NCBI GenBank assembly: GCA_903908065.1
Contig: CAIVQO010000042.1
Span: 1 to 64,000, forward strand
From: an uncultured beta proteobacterium
GTDB lineage: Bacteria > Pseudomonadota > Gammaproteobacteria > Burkholderiales > Rhodocyclaceae
Direction of reading: 5' to 3'
Length of the DNA stretch: 64,000 nucleotides
Shown here one piece after another: positions 44,928-53,772 of the stretch (position 1 is the stretch's first letter; each line of letters starts with the position of its first letter). The position numbers and the translations under genes were made by a program. Below the pieces are notes generated by a model. The model saw only the letters and a program-made list of their open reading frames with translations. It was not told the origin of the DNA and did no database searches.

Positions 44928-46346
44928 TTATCGTTTGATGACCTGCCAGGCCTTCAGCAGGTTCACCGCCTGGCCCAACTGATAATCCTTGGGCGAGGCG
45001 AATTCGATCGGGGCGTGCGGCGAGTCGTCCGACTCGTCGGCCTTGCTCTTGTCCTTCTTGTCGCTCTTGCCCGTCGATTTTGCGGGCGCCGCGGCGGGCG
45101 CCGGTTCGGTCTTTTCGCCCTCGCCGGTCAAATGACGCTCCAAGTCGGCTTCCCGCACGCGGCCGCGCGAGGCGCCATTGGCGCTCTCCTCGACTACGAT
45201 GTCGGGCGTGATGCCCTTGGCCTGGATTGAGCGCCCGGAGGGGGTGAAATAACGTGCCGTGGTCAGCTTGATCGCGGCGTTGTTCGACAGCGGAAGCACC
45301 GTTTGCACCGAGCCCTTGCCGAAGGTCTGGGTGCCCATTACGACGGCGCGCTTGTGGTCCTGCAGGGCACCCGCCACGATCTCCGAAGCCGATGCCGAGC
45401 CGCCATTGACCAGGACGATCATTGGCACGGTCTTGGCCCAGGGCGGCAGGGCCTTCATGAAGTCGTCCCGACTGCCCCGCTGGTAGTCCTCGGGGTTGGC
45501 CATATAGCGCCGTTTCGCATCTTCGGTGCGGCCATCGGTCGAAGTGACCAGAACCTGCGGCGGCAGGAATGCCGCTGAAACGCCGACCGCCCCATTGAGC
45601 AGGCCGCCGGGATCGTTGCGCAGGTCGAGCACGAGGCCCTTGACGCCTTCGCCCTTGGCTTCCTTGTCGGCCTTGGCCAGCTTGTCGAGGTGCTTGACCA
45701 CGTCCGGCGCGGTCTCTTCCTGGAACTGGGTCACGCGCAGGTAGCCGAAGCCACCGTCGAGGAGTTTCGACTTGACGCTTTGTACCTTGATCTTTTCACG
45801 CGTCAGCGTGACGTCGAAGGAGCGTTGTTCGGTCTTGCGCACCACGGTAAGACGGATTTGCGTCTTCGGTTTGCCGCGCATCTTCTTCACCGCGTCGTTG
45901 AGCGTCATGCCCTTGACCGGGGTGTCGTCAATCTTGATGATCAGGTCGCCGGATTTGAGGCCGGCGCGAAACGCCGGCGTGTCTTCGATCGGCGACACCA
46001 CCTTGACGAAGCCGTCTTCCATGCCGACTTCGATGCCCAGTCCGCCGAACTCTCCCTGGGTGCTGACCTGCAGGTCCTTGAAGGAATCGGGATCGAGATA
46101 TGCCGAGTGCGGATCGAGGTTGGCCAGCATGCCGCTGATGGCATGGGTGATCAGTTTCTTGTCCTCGACCGGTTCGACATAGCCTTGCTTGATGGCGCTG
46201 TACACGTCGGCGAAGCTGCGCAGCTCCTCGATCGGCAACGCGTTGGCGGCTTCCTTGTTGGCATTGGCGGAAAAATTCAGGCTGAGGAAGACGCCCGCCA
46301 CCAGGCCGGTTGCCACGAGACCGATTTGCTGCAGCTTGCTGCTCAT
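44928..46346 (-). CDS. ctpA: Carboxy-terminal processing protease CtpA (S41)
   Basis: This S41 protease acts in the periplasm and often trims cell-wall enzymes. The 472-residue product has an N-terminal membrane anchor (GLVATGLVAGVFLSL), a PDZ domain (about 85-170), and a catalytic Ser/Lys pair in GGSASASEIVAGAL and TQTFGKGSVQ. A Lys/Ala/Pro-rich linker follows at about 405-440. It lies next to envC, a peptidoglycan hydrolase activator, which fits an envelope role. Confidence 0.95.
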   Translation of the reverse strand: MSSKLQQIGLVATGLVAGVFLSLNFSANANKEAANALPIEELRSFADVYSAIKQGYVEPVEDKKLITHAISGMLANLDPHSAYLDPDSFKDLQVSTQGEFGGLGIEVGMEDGFVKVVSPIEDTPAFRAGLKSGDLIIKIDDTPVKGMTLNDAVKKMRGKPKTQIRLTVVRKTEQRSFDVTLTREKIKVQSVKSKLLDGGFGYLRVTQFQEETAPDVVKHLDKLAKADKEAKGEGVKGLVLDLRNDPGGLLNGAVGVSAAFLPPQVLVTSTDGRTEDAKRRYMANPEDYQRGSRDDFMKALPPWAKTVPMIVLVNGGSASASEIVAGALQDHKRAVVMGTQTFGKGSVQTVLPLSNNAAIKLTTARYFTPSGRSIQAKGITPDIVVEESANGASRGRVREADLERHLTGEGEKTEPAPAAAPAKSTGKSDKKDKSKADESDDSPHAPIEFASPKDYQLGQAVNLLKAWQVIKR

Positions 46347-46380
46347 AGAAACTCCAGTTTCACGACGGAGGACTCCGGAC

Positions 46381-47625
46381 TCAGGGACTGCCGGCCCACT
46401 TCAAGGGATCGAAGGCCAGGCCCCGATGCCGGAGTTCAAAGTATAAACCCGACTCCGGGTTGCCACCGCTGTTTCCCACCGTGGCGACGGCCTGCCCATT
46501 CCTGATAGTGGCGCCCACTGCCGCAAGTAGCGACTCGTTATTGCCGTAAACCGAAAGGAAGTCGTCGCCATGGTCGATCACCAGCAGGTTGCCGAAGCCG
46601 CGCAACCAGTCGGAAAAGACGACGGTGCCCTCTCCCACTGCCCGCACTTCGGCCCCTTCGGCGGCACGAATGAAAATGCCCTTCCACAGCGCTCCGCCTT
46701 CCGGACGCGGTGTGCCGAAACGGCCGGCAACGCTGCCCTTGACCGGAAGCCGTAGCCGGCCGCGCGATGCCGCAAATGCGCCGCCGACATTGCCCGGGTC
46801 GTGGCTTTTCAGGGTGGATGTCTTTGGCGCCGGGCCCGGCTTGGACTTGCCGGCCGATCTGGATTTTCGCGCTGCGGCGATGCGTATCAGGCCGTCGATC
46901 AGGCGCGTCAGGCGCTGCTCGTCGCGGCGCAGGCTGTCGATCTCCCGGCGGTGCGCCTTGAGCTTGTCGGCGATGGCGACCAGGCGGGTCTGCCGTTGTT
47001 TTTTTCGTTCCAGCAACTGGGCGCGGTGTTCCTGCTGCTGCTGTTCGATCCGCGCCAGTTGGGCCTGGCGTTCGCGAACCTTTTCGGCAAGCTGCTTCTT
47101 TTCCTCGGCCGCGGTACGAAGCTGCTGGATCATCTCCGCCTTGGCGCGCGATAGCTGGTTCAGGAAATAGTGGTCGCGGGCAGCCTGGTTCGGATCGCGG
47201 CCTGCCAGCAGCAGTTTCATGGCGTCCGCATCGCCGCCGATGAACTGCCGGTTGAGCAGGCGGGCCAGCTGGTTCTGCTGCGAGCCGCTCTGGCGGTCCA
47301 GGCGCTGGCTTTGGGTATCGAGGTCGGCAAGTTCGCCGCGCAGGGTAGCGCCTTCCCCCGCCAGTTCATGCAGGCGTCGATTGACGCTGGAGATCGACGA
47401 TTCCGCTTCGCGCAACTGGTCGGCGGCGTGGCTCCTGGATTCTTCGGCGGCCGCGACTTCCCGGCGCAGGGACTCGATGCGTCCCTTGAGATCCTGCAGT
47501 TCCTCCTGCTTGCGCTCGACGCTGGCAGCGAAAGCGGGCACCGTCAAGCCGGCGAGCAGGGCAACCAGGCCGGCGGCGCGGCGGACCAGCCGAGAAATCG
47601 ACCCGTCGCGCGGCAGCTCGATCAC
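46381..47625 (-). CDS. envC: Murein hydrolase activator EnvC
   Basis: EnvC activates amidases at the division septum. The 414-residue product has a signal segment (AAGLVALLAGLTVPAFA), long coiled coils (about 35-250) and a C-terminal LytM/M23 domain (GRLRLPVKGSVAGRFGTPRP). The M23 domain lacks the usual first metal-ligand motif (WKGIFIRA in place of HxGxD), as in EnvC activators. The start is GTG. It sits between gpmA and ctpA. Confidence 0.92.
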   Translation of the reverse strand: MIELPRDGSISRLVRRAAGLVALLAGLTVPAFAASVERKQEELQDLKGRIESLRREVAAAEESRSHAADQLREAESSISSVNRRLHELAGEGATLRGELADLDTQSQRLDRQSGSQQNQLARLLNRQFIGGDADAMKLLLAGRDPNQAARDHYFLNQLSRAKAEMIQQLRTAAEEKKQLAEKVRERQAQLARIEQQQQEHRAQLLERKKQRQTRLVAIADKLKAHRREIDSLRRDEQRLTRLIDGLIRIAAARKSRSAGKSKPGPAPKTSTLKSHDPGNVGGAFAASRGRLRLPVKGSVAGRFGTPRPEGGALWKGIFIRAAEGAEVRAVGEGTVVFSDWLRGFGNLLVIDHGDDFLSVYGNNESLLAAVGATIRNGQAVATVGNSGGNPESGLYFELRHRGLAFDPLKWAGSP

Positions 47626-47641
47626 CTCGGGTATGGCGACT

Positions 47642-48391
47642 TCAGGCCTTCGCCTTGCCCTGATTGGCGACGGCCTGCATGGCGGCCTTGATTGCCTCCG
47701 GATCGCCGAGGTAGTAGTTGCGAATCGGCTTCAGGTTGGCATCGAGCTCATACACCAGAGGCTGTGCGGTCGGGATGTTGAGGCCGACGATGTCGGCGTC
47801 GGATACCTGGTCGAGGTATTTGATCATGGCGCGGATGCTGTTGCCGTGCGCGGCAATGACGACGCGCTTGCCCGCCTTGATGCTTGGCGCAATGGTGTCG
47901 TTCCAGAACGGCAGGACGCGGGCCACCGTGTCCTTGAGGCACTCGGTACGCGGGCACTCGCCCGGCTTGAGCCCGGCATAGCGCGGATCCGTGATTTCGT
48001 AGCGCGGATCGGTTTCATCCAGGGGCGGCGGGGGGGTGTCGTAGGCGCGGCGCCATACCAGCACCTGCTCGTCACCGAACTTGGCTGCCGTTTCGGCCTT
48101 GTTGAGTCCCTGCAAGGCGCCGTAGTGGCGCTCGTTGAGGCGCCAGGAGTGCTGCACCGGAATCCACATGCGGTCCATCTGTTCCAGTACTGTCCATAGG
48201 GTCTTGATTGCGCGGCGCAGTACCGAGGTGTAGGCCAGATCGAACTCGTAACCCTCCTTCTTCAGCAACTGGCCGGCGGCGATCGCCTCGGCCATGCCCT
48301 TTTCGGTGAGTCCGACATCAGTCCAGCCCGTGAAGCGGTTTTCCTGGTTCCAGGTGGACTCGCCGTGGCGAAGGAGAACAATTTTGTACAT
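47642..48391 (-). CDS. gpmA: 2,3-bisphosphoglycerate-dependent phosphoglycerate mutase
   Basis: GpmA interconverts 3- and 2-phosphoglycerate in glycolysis. The 249-residue product has [20 protein letters not shown] (catalytic His9) and [17 protein letters not shown] (second His near 185). It is the first gene of the - strand cluster gpmA-envC-ctpA-hypothetical-moeB. It is divergent from the ArsR gene. Confidence 0.97.
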   Translation of the reverse strand: MYKIVLLRHGESTWNQENRFTGWTDVGLTEKGMAEAIAAGQLLKKEGYEFDLAYTSVLRRAIKTLWTVLEQMDRMWIPVQHSWRLNERHYGALQGLNKAETAAKFGDEQVLVWRRAYDTPPPPLDETDPRYEITDPRYAGLKPGECPRTECLKDTVARVLPFWNDTIAPSIKAGKRVVIAAHGNSIRAMIKYLDQVSDADIVGLNIPTAQPLVYELDANLKPIRNYYLGDPEAIKAAMQAVANQGKAKA

Positions 48392-48419
48392 GATTGGCGC
48401 CTAGATGCAGGGGGATACC

Positions 48420-48435
48420 GATATTCTATAATATC
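48420..48435. promoter_or_regulatory. Operator candidate over the ArsR gene promoter
   Basis: GATATT (48420-48425) and AATATC (48430-48435) form a perfect 6-4-6 inverted repeat. It overlaps a consensus -10 TATAAT (48427-48432) and lies about 45 bases before the ArsR start. ArsR repressors typically bind such AT-rich repeats over the promoter. Confidence 0.6.
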
Positions 48436-48477
48436 CAGTCTTAACGCCTGACCATCGGCCATTCGGTATACCTAGGC

Positions 48478-48801
48478 ATGCATGCAATCGACGATCTGAT
48501 CGGCAAGCAGGAGCACATCGAGACCGCCGCGCGCGCCTTGAAGGCGATCTCGCATCCGCTGCGCCTGAAAATTCTCTGCGTCGTAGGTGGCGAAGAGATT
48601 TGCGTGCAGGACATCGTGGACGCGGTGGGCACTTCGCAGAGCAATATTTCCCAGCACCTGGCCATCCTGCGCGACAAGGGCGTATTGCAAACCCGCAAGG
48701 ACGCCAACCGGGTTTTCTACAGCATCGCCGACCAGCGCACGCTGCAACTCATCGCCATGATGCGCGAGGTTTTTTGCGGCGTGCCGACGTTCAAGGATTG
48801 A
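48478..48801 (+). CDS. ArsR-family regulator with conserved-position cysteines
   Basis: The 107-residue product is a winged-helix ArsR repressor (HPLRLKILCVVGGEEICVQD; recognition helix TSQSNISQHLAILRDKG). It has Cys34, Cys42 and, in the last helix, Cys100. Two separated cysteines in this layout recall the persulfide sensors BigR/SqrR rather than a metal site. The next genes are a rhodanese and a glutaredoxin, which supports reactive-sulfur sensing; the signal itself is inference. Confidence 0.8.
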   Translation: MHAIDDLIGKQEHIETAARALKAISHPLRLKILCVVGGEEICVQDIVDAVGTSQSNISQHLAILRDKGVLQTRKDANRVFYSIADQRTLQLIAMMREVFCGVPTFKD

Positions 48802-48807
48802 TTGACA

Positions 48808-49218
48808 ATGGAATTCGTGCAGCAAAACATGATCTGGGTGGCATTGGCGGTGGTGAGCGGCGGCATGCTGATCTGGCCCTTGATCACCGGCGGTACCGTC
48901 GCCCACCTGACCCCCGCCGAGGCGACGCTGATGATGAATCGCGAAGACGCCATCGTGCTCGATGTGCGCGAAACCAGCGAGTGGGGCAGCGGCCATATCA
49001 GCGGCGCGCGGCACATTACCCTGGGCCAGCTGGACAGCCGCGTCTCGGAGCTCGAGAAGTTCAAGGAGCGGCCGATCATCGTCGTCTGCGCCACCGGCAA
49101 TCGGTCAGCCTCTGCCTGCGGCAACCTCAAGAAGCATGGCTTCGGCAAGGTATTCAGCCTCGGCGGCGGTGTCTCTGCCTGGCGCGACGCAAGCCTGCCC
49201 CTGACTACCAAGAACTGA
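48808..49218 (+). CDS. Membrane-anchored rhodanese-like protein
   Basis: The 136-residue product has an N-terminal membrane segment (MIWVALAVVSGGMLIWPLI) and a rhodanese domain with active-site Cys94 in VVCATGNRS. Such proteins (E. coli YibN is the counterpart) carry persulfide sulfur. The ATG at 48808 is preferred over an upstream TTG. It begins 6 bases after the ArsR gene. Confidence 0.9.
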   Translation: MEFVQQNMIWVALAVVSGGMLIWPLITGGTVAHLTPAEATLMMNREDAIVLDVRETSEWGSGHISGARHITLGQLDSRVSELEKFKERPIIVVCATGNRSASACGNLKKHGFGKVFSLGGGVSAWRDASLPLTTKN

Positions 49219-49231
49219 TCACGGAGCCACC

Positions 49232-49489
49232 ATGGCCAAAGTCCTGATGTATTCCACCGCCGTTTGCCCCTACTGCGTTCGCGCCGAGCAGCTGCTGACC
49301 CGCAAGGGCGTCACCGAGATCGAAAAAGTACGCGTCGATCTGGAGCCAGAGCGGCGCGAGGAGATGATGCAGAAGACCGGCCGCCGCACCGTGCCGCAAA
49401 TTTACATCGGCGATACCCACGTCGGCGGTTGTGACGATCTGTACGAGCTTGAGCACCAGGGCAAGCTCGATTCGCTGTTGGCCGCCTGA
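49232..49489 (+). CDS. grxC: Glutaredoxin 3
   Basis: GrxC reduces disulfides and mixed glutathione disulfides. The 85-residue product has the active site CPYC at Cys12-Cys15 and the glutathione-site stretch RRTVPQIYIGDTHVGGCDD. It lies between the rhodanese and secB, an order shared with many proteobacteria. Confidence 0.95.
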   Translation: MAKVLMYSTAVCPYCVRAEQLLTRKGVTEIEKVRVDLEPERREEMMQKTGRRTVPQIYIGDTHVGGCDDLYELEHQGKLDSLLAA

Positions 49490-49536
49490 TCCGGGCCGGC
49501 CCTAGCCCCTTCCCCTTTTCACCCAAACCGAAAATC

Positions 49537-49992
49537 ATGAGCGACGAGCAGCCGGTATTCAGTATCGAAAAGATTTACGTCAAGGATCTCTCCATCGAGG
49601 TGCCGAACGCACCGCAGATTTTTCTTGAGCGCGAGACCCCCAGCATCGAAGTGCAGATCCAGAGCGGCGCGCAAGGCGTTGGTGACGGCCTGTTCGAAGT
49701 TGCCCTGACCATCACGGTCAATGCCAAGGAGGGCGAGAAGGCTTTCTTCCTCGTCGAGGTGGTCAAGGCCGGCATATTCCAGATCCGCAATGTTCCGGAA
49801 GCCGACATGGAGCCCATCCTCGCCGTGGCCTGCCCGAACATTCTTTTCCCCTATGCGCGGGAAACGATCTCCGATGCCGTCAATCGCGCCGGATTCCCGC
49901 CGGTGATCCTCGCCCCGGTAAATTTCGAGTCGCTCTACCAGCAGCGCCTGATGGAGCAGCAGCAAAGCGAAAGCCGCATCCAGCTGCAATAG
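49537..49992 (+). CDS. secB: Protein-export chaperone SecB
   Basis: SecB keeps exported precursors unfolded and delivers them to SecA. The 151-residue product contains SIEKIYVKDLSIEVPNAPQI, VEVVKAGIFQIRNVPE and the C-terminal FPPVILAPVNFESLY. Length and motifs are typical. Confidence 0.96.
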   Translation: MSDEQPVFSIEKIYVKDLSIEVPNAPQIFLERETPSIEVQIQSGAQGVGDGLFEVALTITVNAKEGEKAFFLVEVVKAGIFQIRNVPEADMEPILAVACPNILFPYARETISDAVNRAGFPPVILAPVNFESLYQQRLMEQQQSESRIQLQ

Positions 49993-49998
49993 TCGGCG

Positions 49999-50448
49999 AT
50001 GGCGACACGGCGATCTGGCGCGCTGGCATTTGGACTGGTTCTGCTGGGGGCCGCAGGTTTCGCCCATGCCCTCGACTATCGCAGTGTCGCCGATGTGGCG
50101 CCGGCTTTCGACGCTCCCTCGGCCAAGTCCAAGCCTTTGTTCGTGATGCTGGCAGGGACGCCGGTCGAACTGGTGGTCGGCCTCGAGGGCTGGTCCAAGG
50201 TACGCGACAGCAGGGGCGATCTAGTATGGATCGAGAAAAAGCACCTGGCGGAAAAGCGAAATGTCATTGTCCGCGTTGACCGCGCACAGATTCGTGCAAC
50301 AGCCGACGAAAAATCCGCGCTGGTCTTCGAGGCCGAGCGCGACGTCATACTGGAGTTGCTGGAAGCCGCACCCGGCGGCTGGGTCAAGGTCAGGCATCGC
50401 GACGGTCAGGGCGGATTTCTCAAGGCACCGCAGGTCTGGGGCCTTTAG
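49999..50448 (+). CDS. Exported SH3-domain protein
   Basis: The 149-residue product has a signal peptide (ALAFGLVLLGAAGFAHA, cut before LDYRS) and two SH3-like repeats (about 25-80 and 85-145) with GWSKVRDSRGDLVWIEKKHL and GWVKVRHRDGQGGFL. Such bacterial SH3 domains often bind cell wall. The function is unknown. It lies between secB and gpsA. Confidence 0.82.
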   Translation: MATRRSGALAFGLVLLGAAGFAHALDYRSVADVAPAFDAPSAKSKPLFVMLAGTPVELVVGLEGWSKVRDSRGDLVWIEKKHLAEKRNVIVRVDRAQIRATADEKSALVFEAERDVILELLEAAPGGWVKVRHRDGQGGFLKAPQVWGL

Positions 50449-50493
50449 CGTGAATAGAGGCGCCTCGAAGGGCGCCCGGCGGGGGAGGCGAGG

Positions 50494-51474
50494 ATGCGCA
50501 TAGCGGTGCTCGGTGCGGGAGCGTGGGGTACGGCGCTGGCAATCGCTTTCGCCGTACGGCACGACGTCGTACTGTGGGCCCGGGATGCGCAGCGGGTTGC
50601 GGATATGGCGCGGGAGCGCGTGAATTCGCGCTATCTGCCGGAGTGTCCGTTTCCACCGGCCCTGAAACTGACCGCCGATTTTGCACTGGCGCTGGCAGAT
50701 GCCGACCTTGCCCTGTTGGCTGGGCCACTGGCTGGTTTGAGGGATTTGCTAAGGCGTTTGAAAGCGACCGCGCCGGAAACCCCGTTTCTCTGGGTTTGCA
50801 AGGGACTCGAAGCCGGGACTGGATTGCTGCCCCACCAGGTCGTTGCCGAGGTAATGGGGCCGGTCCGTTGTGGCGTGCTGACCGGGCCGAGCTTTGCACT
50901 GGAGGTGGCTCGGGGCCTGCCGACCGCGATTACCCTGGCGGCGGCCGACGAGTCGTTTGCCGCCGCCACCGCGCATACCCTGCATGGCGGCAATCTGCGC
51001 ATTTACGACAATGGAGACCTGGTCGGTGCGGAAGTGGGTGGGGCGGTGAAGAATGTGCTGGCCATCGCCACCGGAATCTGCGACGGGCTCGGCCTGGGCA
51101 ACAATGCCCGCGCGGCCCTGATCACCCGCGGCCTGGTCGAGATCACCCGCTTTGGCGAAGCGCTGGGGGCCCGGCGCGAGACCTTCATGGGGCTGGCCGG
51201 CATGGGCGACCTGATGCTGACCTGCACCGGCGAGCTATCGCGCAATCGTCGTGTCGGCTTGCTGCTTGCCGAGGGGCGTGCGCTGGACGATGTAGTGCGC
51301 GAACTCGGCCATGTCGCCGAAGGCGTCCCGGCCGCACGCGAGGTGGCCCGCCGTGCGGAAGCCCTGGGAATCGACATGCCGATTACGCGTGCCGTCACCG
51401 CGGTGCTGGATGGCCGGATAACGCCGCGCGCGGCGGTTGATCAACTGATGTCGCGCGGGGCGCGCCACGAATAG
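50494..51474 (+). CDS. gpsA: Glycerol-3-phosphate dehydrogenase [NAD(P)+]
   Basis: GpsA makes sn-glycerol-3-phosphate for phospholipids. The 326-residue product has the dinucleotide site [13 protein letters not shown], the segment [20 protein letters not shown] and the catalytic stretch [20 protein letters not shown]. It converges on trmL with 3 bases between them. Confidence 0.96.
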   Translation: MRIAVLGAGAWGTALAIAFAVRHDVVLWARDAQRVADMARERVNSRYLPECPFPPALKLTADFALALADADLALLAGPLAGLRDLLRRLKATAPETPFLWVCKGLEAGTGLLPHQVVAEVMGPVRCGVLTGPSFALEVARGLPTAITLAAADESFAAATAHTLHGGNLRIYDNGDLVGAEVGGAVKNVLAIATGICDGLGLGNNARAALITRGLVEITRFGEALGARRETFMGLAGMGDLMLTCTGELSRNRRVGLLLAEGRALDDVVRELGHVAEGVPAAREVARRAEALGIDMPITRAVTAVLDGRITPRAAVDQLMSRGARHE

Positions 51475-51477
51475 GGG

Positions 51478-51987
51478 CTACACGCCACCGGCATAGGCTT
51501 GCTGGCGCCAGGCTTCATACACCATCACGGCCACCGCATTCGAGAGGTTCAGGCTGCGATTACCGGGAATCAGTGGCAGGCGCAAACGAAAGGGCTCGTC
51601 GATCCCGGCGAGCACTTCGCCGGGCAACCCCCGTGATTCCGAACCAAAGACAAAGGCATCGCCAGGATGGAAGTTCCCCAGTGGATGCTGCGCATCGGTG
51701 CCGGGCGGATGCCGACTTGCCTTCGTCGTCAGGGCAAAGATCCGCGCTTCGCCCAGCACGGCACGGCAGGCTACCCAGTCGCGATGGACCGTAACGCAGG
51801 TCATTTCGGCGTAGTCCAGCCCGGCACGTCGCAACTGTGCATCCGAGAGGTCGAAGCCTAACGGTTCGACCAGATGCAGTCGGCAGCCGGTATTGGCGCA
51901 GAGGCGAATGACATTCCCGGTGTTGGGCGGGATTTCGGGGGCGACGAGAATAACTTGAAACACAGGAGTTTTTGGATGTTGAATCAC
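51478..51987 (-). CDS. trmL: tRNA (cytidine(34)-2'-O)-methyltransferase
   Basis: TrmL is a SPOUT-class enzyme that 2'-O-methylates the wobble base of leucine tRNAs. The 169-residue product has APEIPPNTGNVIRLCANTGC near the N-terminus and GSESRGLP and SLNLSNAVAVMVYEAWRQ in the knot. The start is GTG; a second GTG at 51963 would give an N-terminus closer to the family and remains possible. Confidence 0.94.
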   Translation of the reverse strand: MIQHPKTPVFQVILVAPEIPPNTGNVIRLCANTGCRLHLVEPLGFDLSDAQLRRAGLDYAEMTCVTVHRDWVACRAVLGEARIFALTTKASRHPPGTDAQHPLGNFHPGDAFVFGSESRGLPGEVLAGIDEPFRLRLPLIPGNRSLNLSNAVAVMVYEAWRQQAYAGGV

Positions 51988-52058
51988 CCGAGTAGTTGCT
52001 CAACTTGGTGCAGAATTGCCTAAAACCGCAATTCTAAGCTCGCTATGGAGAGTACTTA

Positions 52059-53765
52059 ATGGCACGTCCCGAGAAAATCCGATTGGGAGACATGCTCGTT
52101 CAGCAGCAGCTGGTAACTCCCGAGCAACTCCAGCTGGCGCTTGAGGAGCAGAAGCGCTCCGGTCGTAAGCTTGGTCGGATGCTGGTGGAAAGCGGCTACG
52201 TGACAGAGGAGGGTATTTCCAAGGGTTTGGCGCGACAGCTGGGCGTCGACTTTGTTGATCTAAAGACTTTTCGTGCGCGGCCGGAGCTTGTCAAATTGCT
52301 CCCCGAGGTACAGGCACGTCGCAACCGCGCCTTGGTTCTGAGCGAGCGCGATGGCCAACTGATTGTCGGCATGGCGGACCCAACGGATCTTGGTGCCTTC
52401 GACGAACTCGCTCGGGTACTCAAACGGGATATAGATTTTGCCGTGGTTGGCGAGACCCAACTGCTAGCGACCATCGATCGCGTTTACAGCCGGGCAGAAG
52501 AGATTAGCGGCCTGGCCAAGGAACTAACGGCCGATATGGCCGAGACATCGACGGAGTTTGGCAACATCCTTGGGTTGACGGCGGGTGCCGAGGATGCCCC
52601 GGTGGTCAAGCTGCTCAATACTGTGTTCGAGGAGGCGCTGAAGATGCGCGCGTCGGACATCCACATCGAGCCGCAGGAAAAATCGCTGGTCATCCGCTTC
52701 CGCATCGACGGTGTGCTGCACGTGCAGACCGAAGCCGACAGCAAGATTGCGACGGCACTGGTTTTGCGCCTGAAGCTTATGTCGGGCCTCGACATTTCGG
52801 AAAAGCGCCTGCCGCAGGACGGGCGCTTCAATATCAAGCTGCGCAGTACGTCTATCGACATTCGTATCTCGTCGATGCCGACGCAGCACGGCGAGTCGGT
52901 GGTAATGCGCCTGCTGGCACAGAATACCGGCCTGCTCGAACTGGACAAGCTGCACATGCCTGCGACGCTCCTGGAGCGCTTTCGCAAGGCCATTTCGCGA
53001 CCCTCCGGCATCGTGCTTGTTACCGGGCCCACCGGTTCGGGAAAGACTACGACGCTGTACGCAGCGTTGAACGAACTCAACACCACCGAGAAGAAGATCA
53101 TTACGGTCGAGGATCCAGTGGAATACCGCCTACCGGGCCTCAACCAGGTTCAGGTACACGAGAAGATCGAGCTGTCCTTTAGCCGTGTATTGCGCTCCGC
53201 ACTGCGCCAGGATCCGGACATCATCTTGTTGGGCGAGATGCGAGATCAGGAAACGGCGGAGATAGGCATGCGCGCCGCGATGACCGGCCACCTGGTCCTC
53301 TCCACGTTGCACACCAACGATGCATTGTCGACGCCGATCCGGCTGCTCGACATGGGGGTTCCGCGCTACATGGTGGCAATGTCCATCCAGCTGGTCCTGG
53401 CCCAGCGACTGGTGCGGGTGGTGTGCGAGAGTTGTGCCACCCCGTACGCCCCTACGCCCAATGAGCATCTCTGGCTGAAGCTGGAACTGGGTGACCAGGT
53501 CGACTCAGTTAGATATCTCCACGGCACGGGTTGCAATCACTGCGCCAATACAGGCTATTCGGGCCGTCAGGCAGTGTATGAGATCCTGGACATGAACAAT
53601 GCCTTGGTCGAGGCCGTGAATCGAGGCGATCCCAACGAATTCCTCCAGATTGGCAGGGAGCAAATGCGAGGTGCCACCCTGCGCCGTGATGCCGTGCGCT
53701 TGGTATGTGATGGCCGTACCACGGTTGAGGAAGCCATGCGCATAAGCACGCAGCTCGACGAGTAG
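52059..53765 (+). CDS. mshE: MshE-type pilus assembly ATPase with c-di-GMP domain
   Basis: This cytoplasmic ATPase drives pilus extension. The 568-residue product has an N-terminal MshEN domain with two copies of the c-di-GMP motif (RLGDMLVQQQLVTPEQLQLA at 8-27, KLGRMLVESGYVTEEGI at 38-54). A Walker A GPTGSGKTT at 323-331 and a zinc site (Cys456, Cys459, Cys492, Cys495) follow. The N-terminal motifs suggest direct second-messenger control. It begins a + strand pilus set. Confidence 0.9.
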   Translation: MARPEKIRLGDMLVQQQLVTPEQLQLALEEQKRSGRKLGRMLVESGYVTEEGISKGLARQLGVDFVDLKTFRARPELVKLLPEVQARRNRALVLSERDGQLIVGMADPTDLGAFDELARVLKRDIDFAVVGETQLLATIDRVYSRAEEISGLAKELTADMAETSTEFGNILGLTAGAEDAPVVKLLNTVFEEALKMRASDIHIEPQEKSLVIRFRIDGVLHVQTEADSKIATALVLRLKLMSGLDISEKRLPQDGRFNIKLRSTSIDIRISSMPTQHGESVVMRLLAQNTGLLELDKLHMPATLLERFRKAISRPSGIVLVTGPTGSGKTTTLYAALNELNTTEKKIITVEDPVEYRLPGLNQVQVHEKIELSFSRVLRSALRQDPDIILLGEMRDQETAEIGMRAAMTGHLVLSTLHTNDALSTPIRLLDMGVPRYMVAMSIQLVLAQRLVRVVCESCATPYAPTPNEHLWLKLELGDQVDSVRYLHGTGCNHCANTGYSGRQAVYEILDMNNALVEAVNRGDPNEFLQIGREQMRGATLRRDAVRLVCDGRTTVEEAMRISTQLDE

Positions 53766-53772
53766 GGCGGAC

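Noticed and set aside
51990-52058. Possible sigma-54 promoter before mshE (GG and GC elements)
   Set aside because: The spacing between GG and GC is one base too short and the flanks do not match, so it was not annotated.
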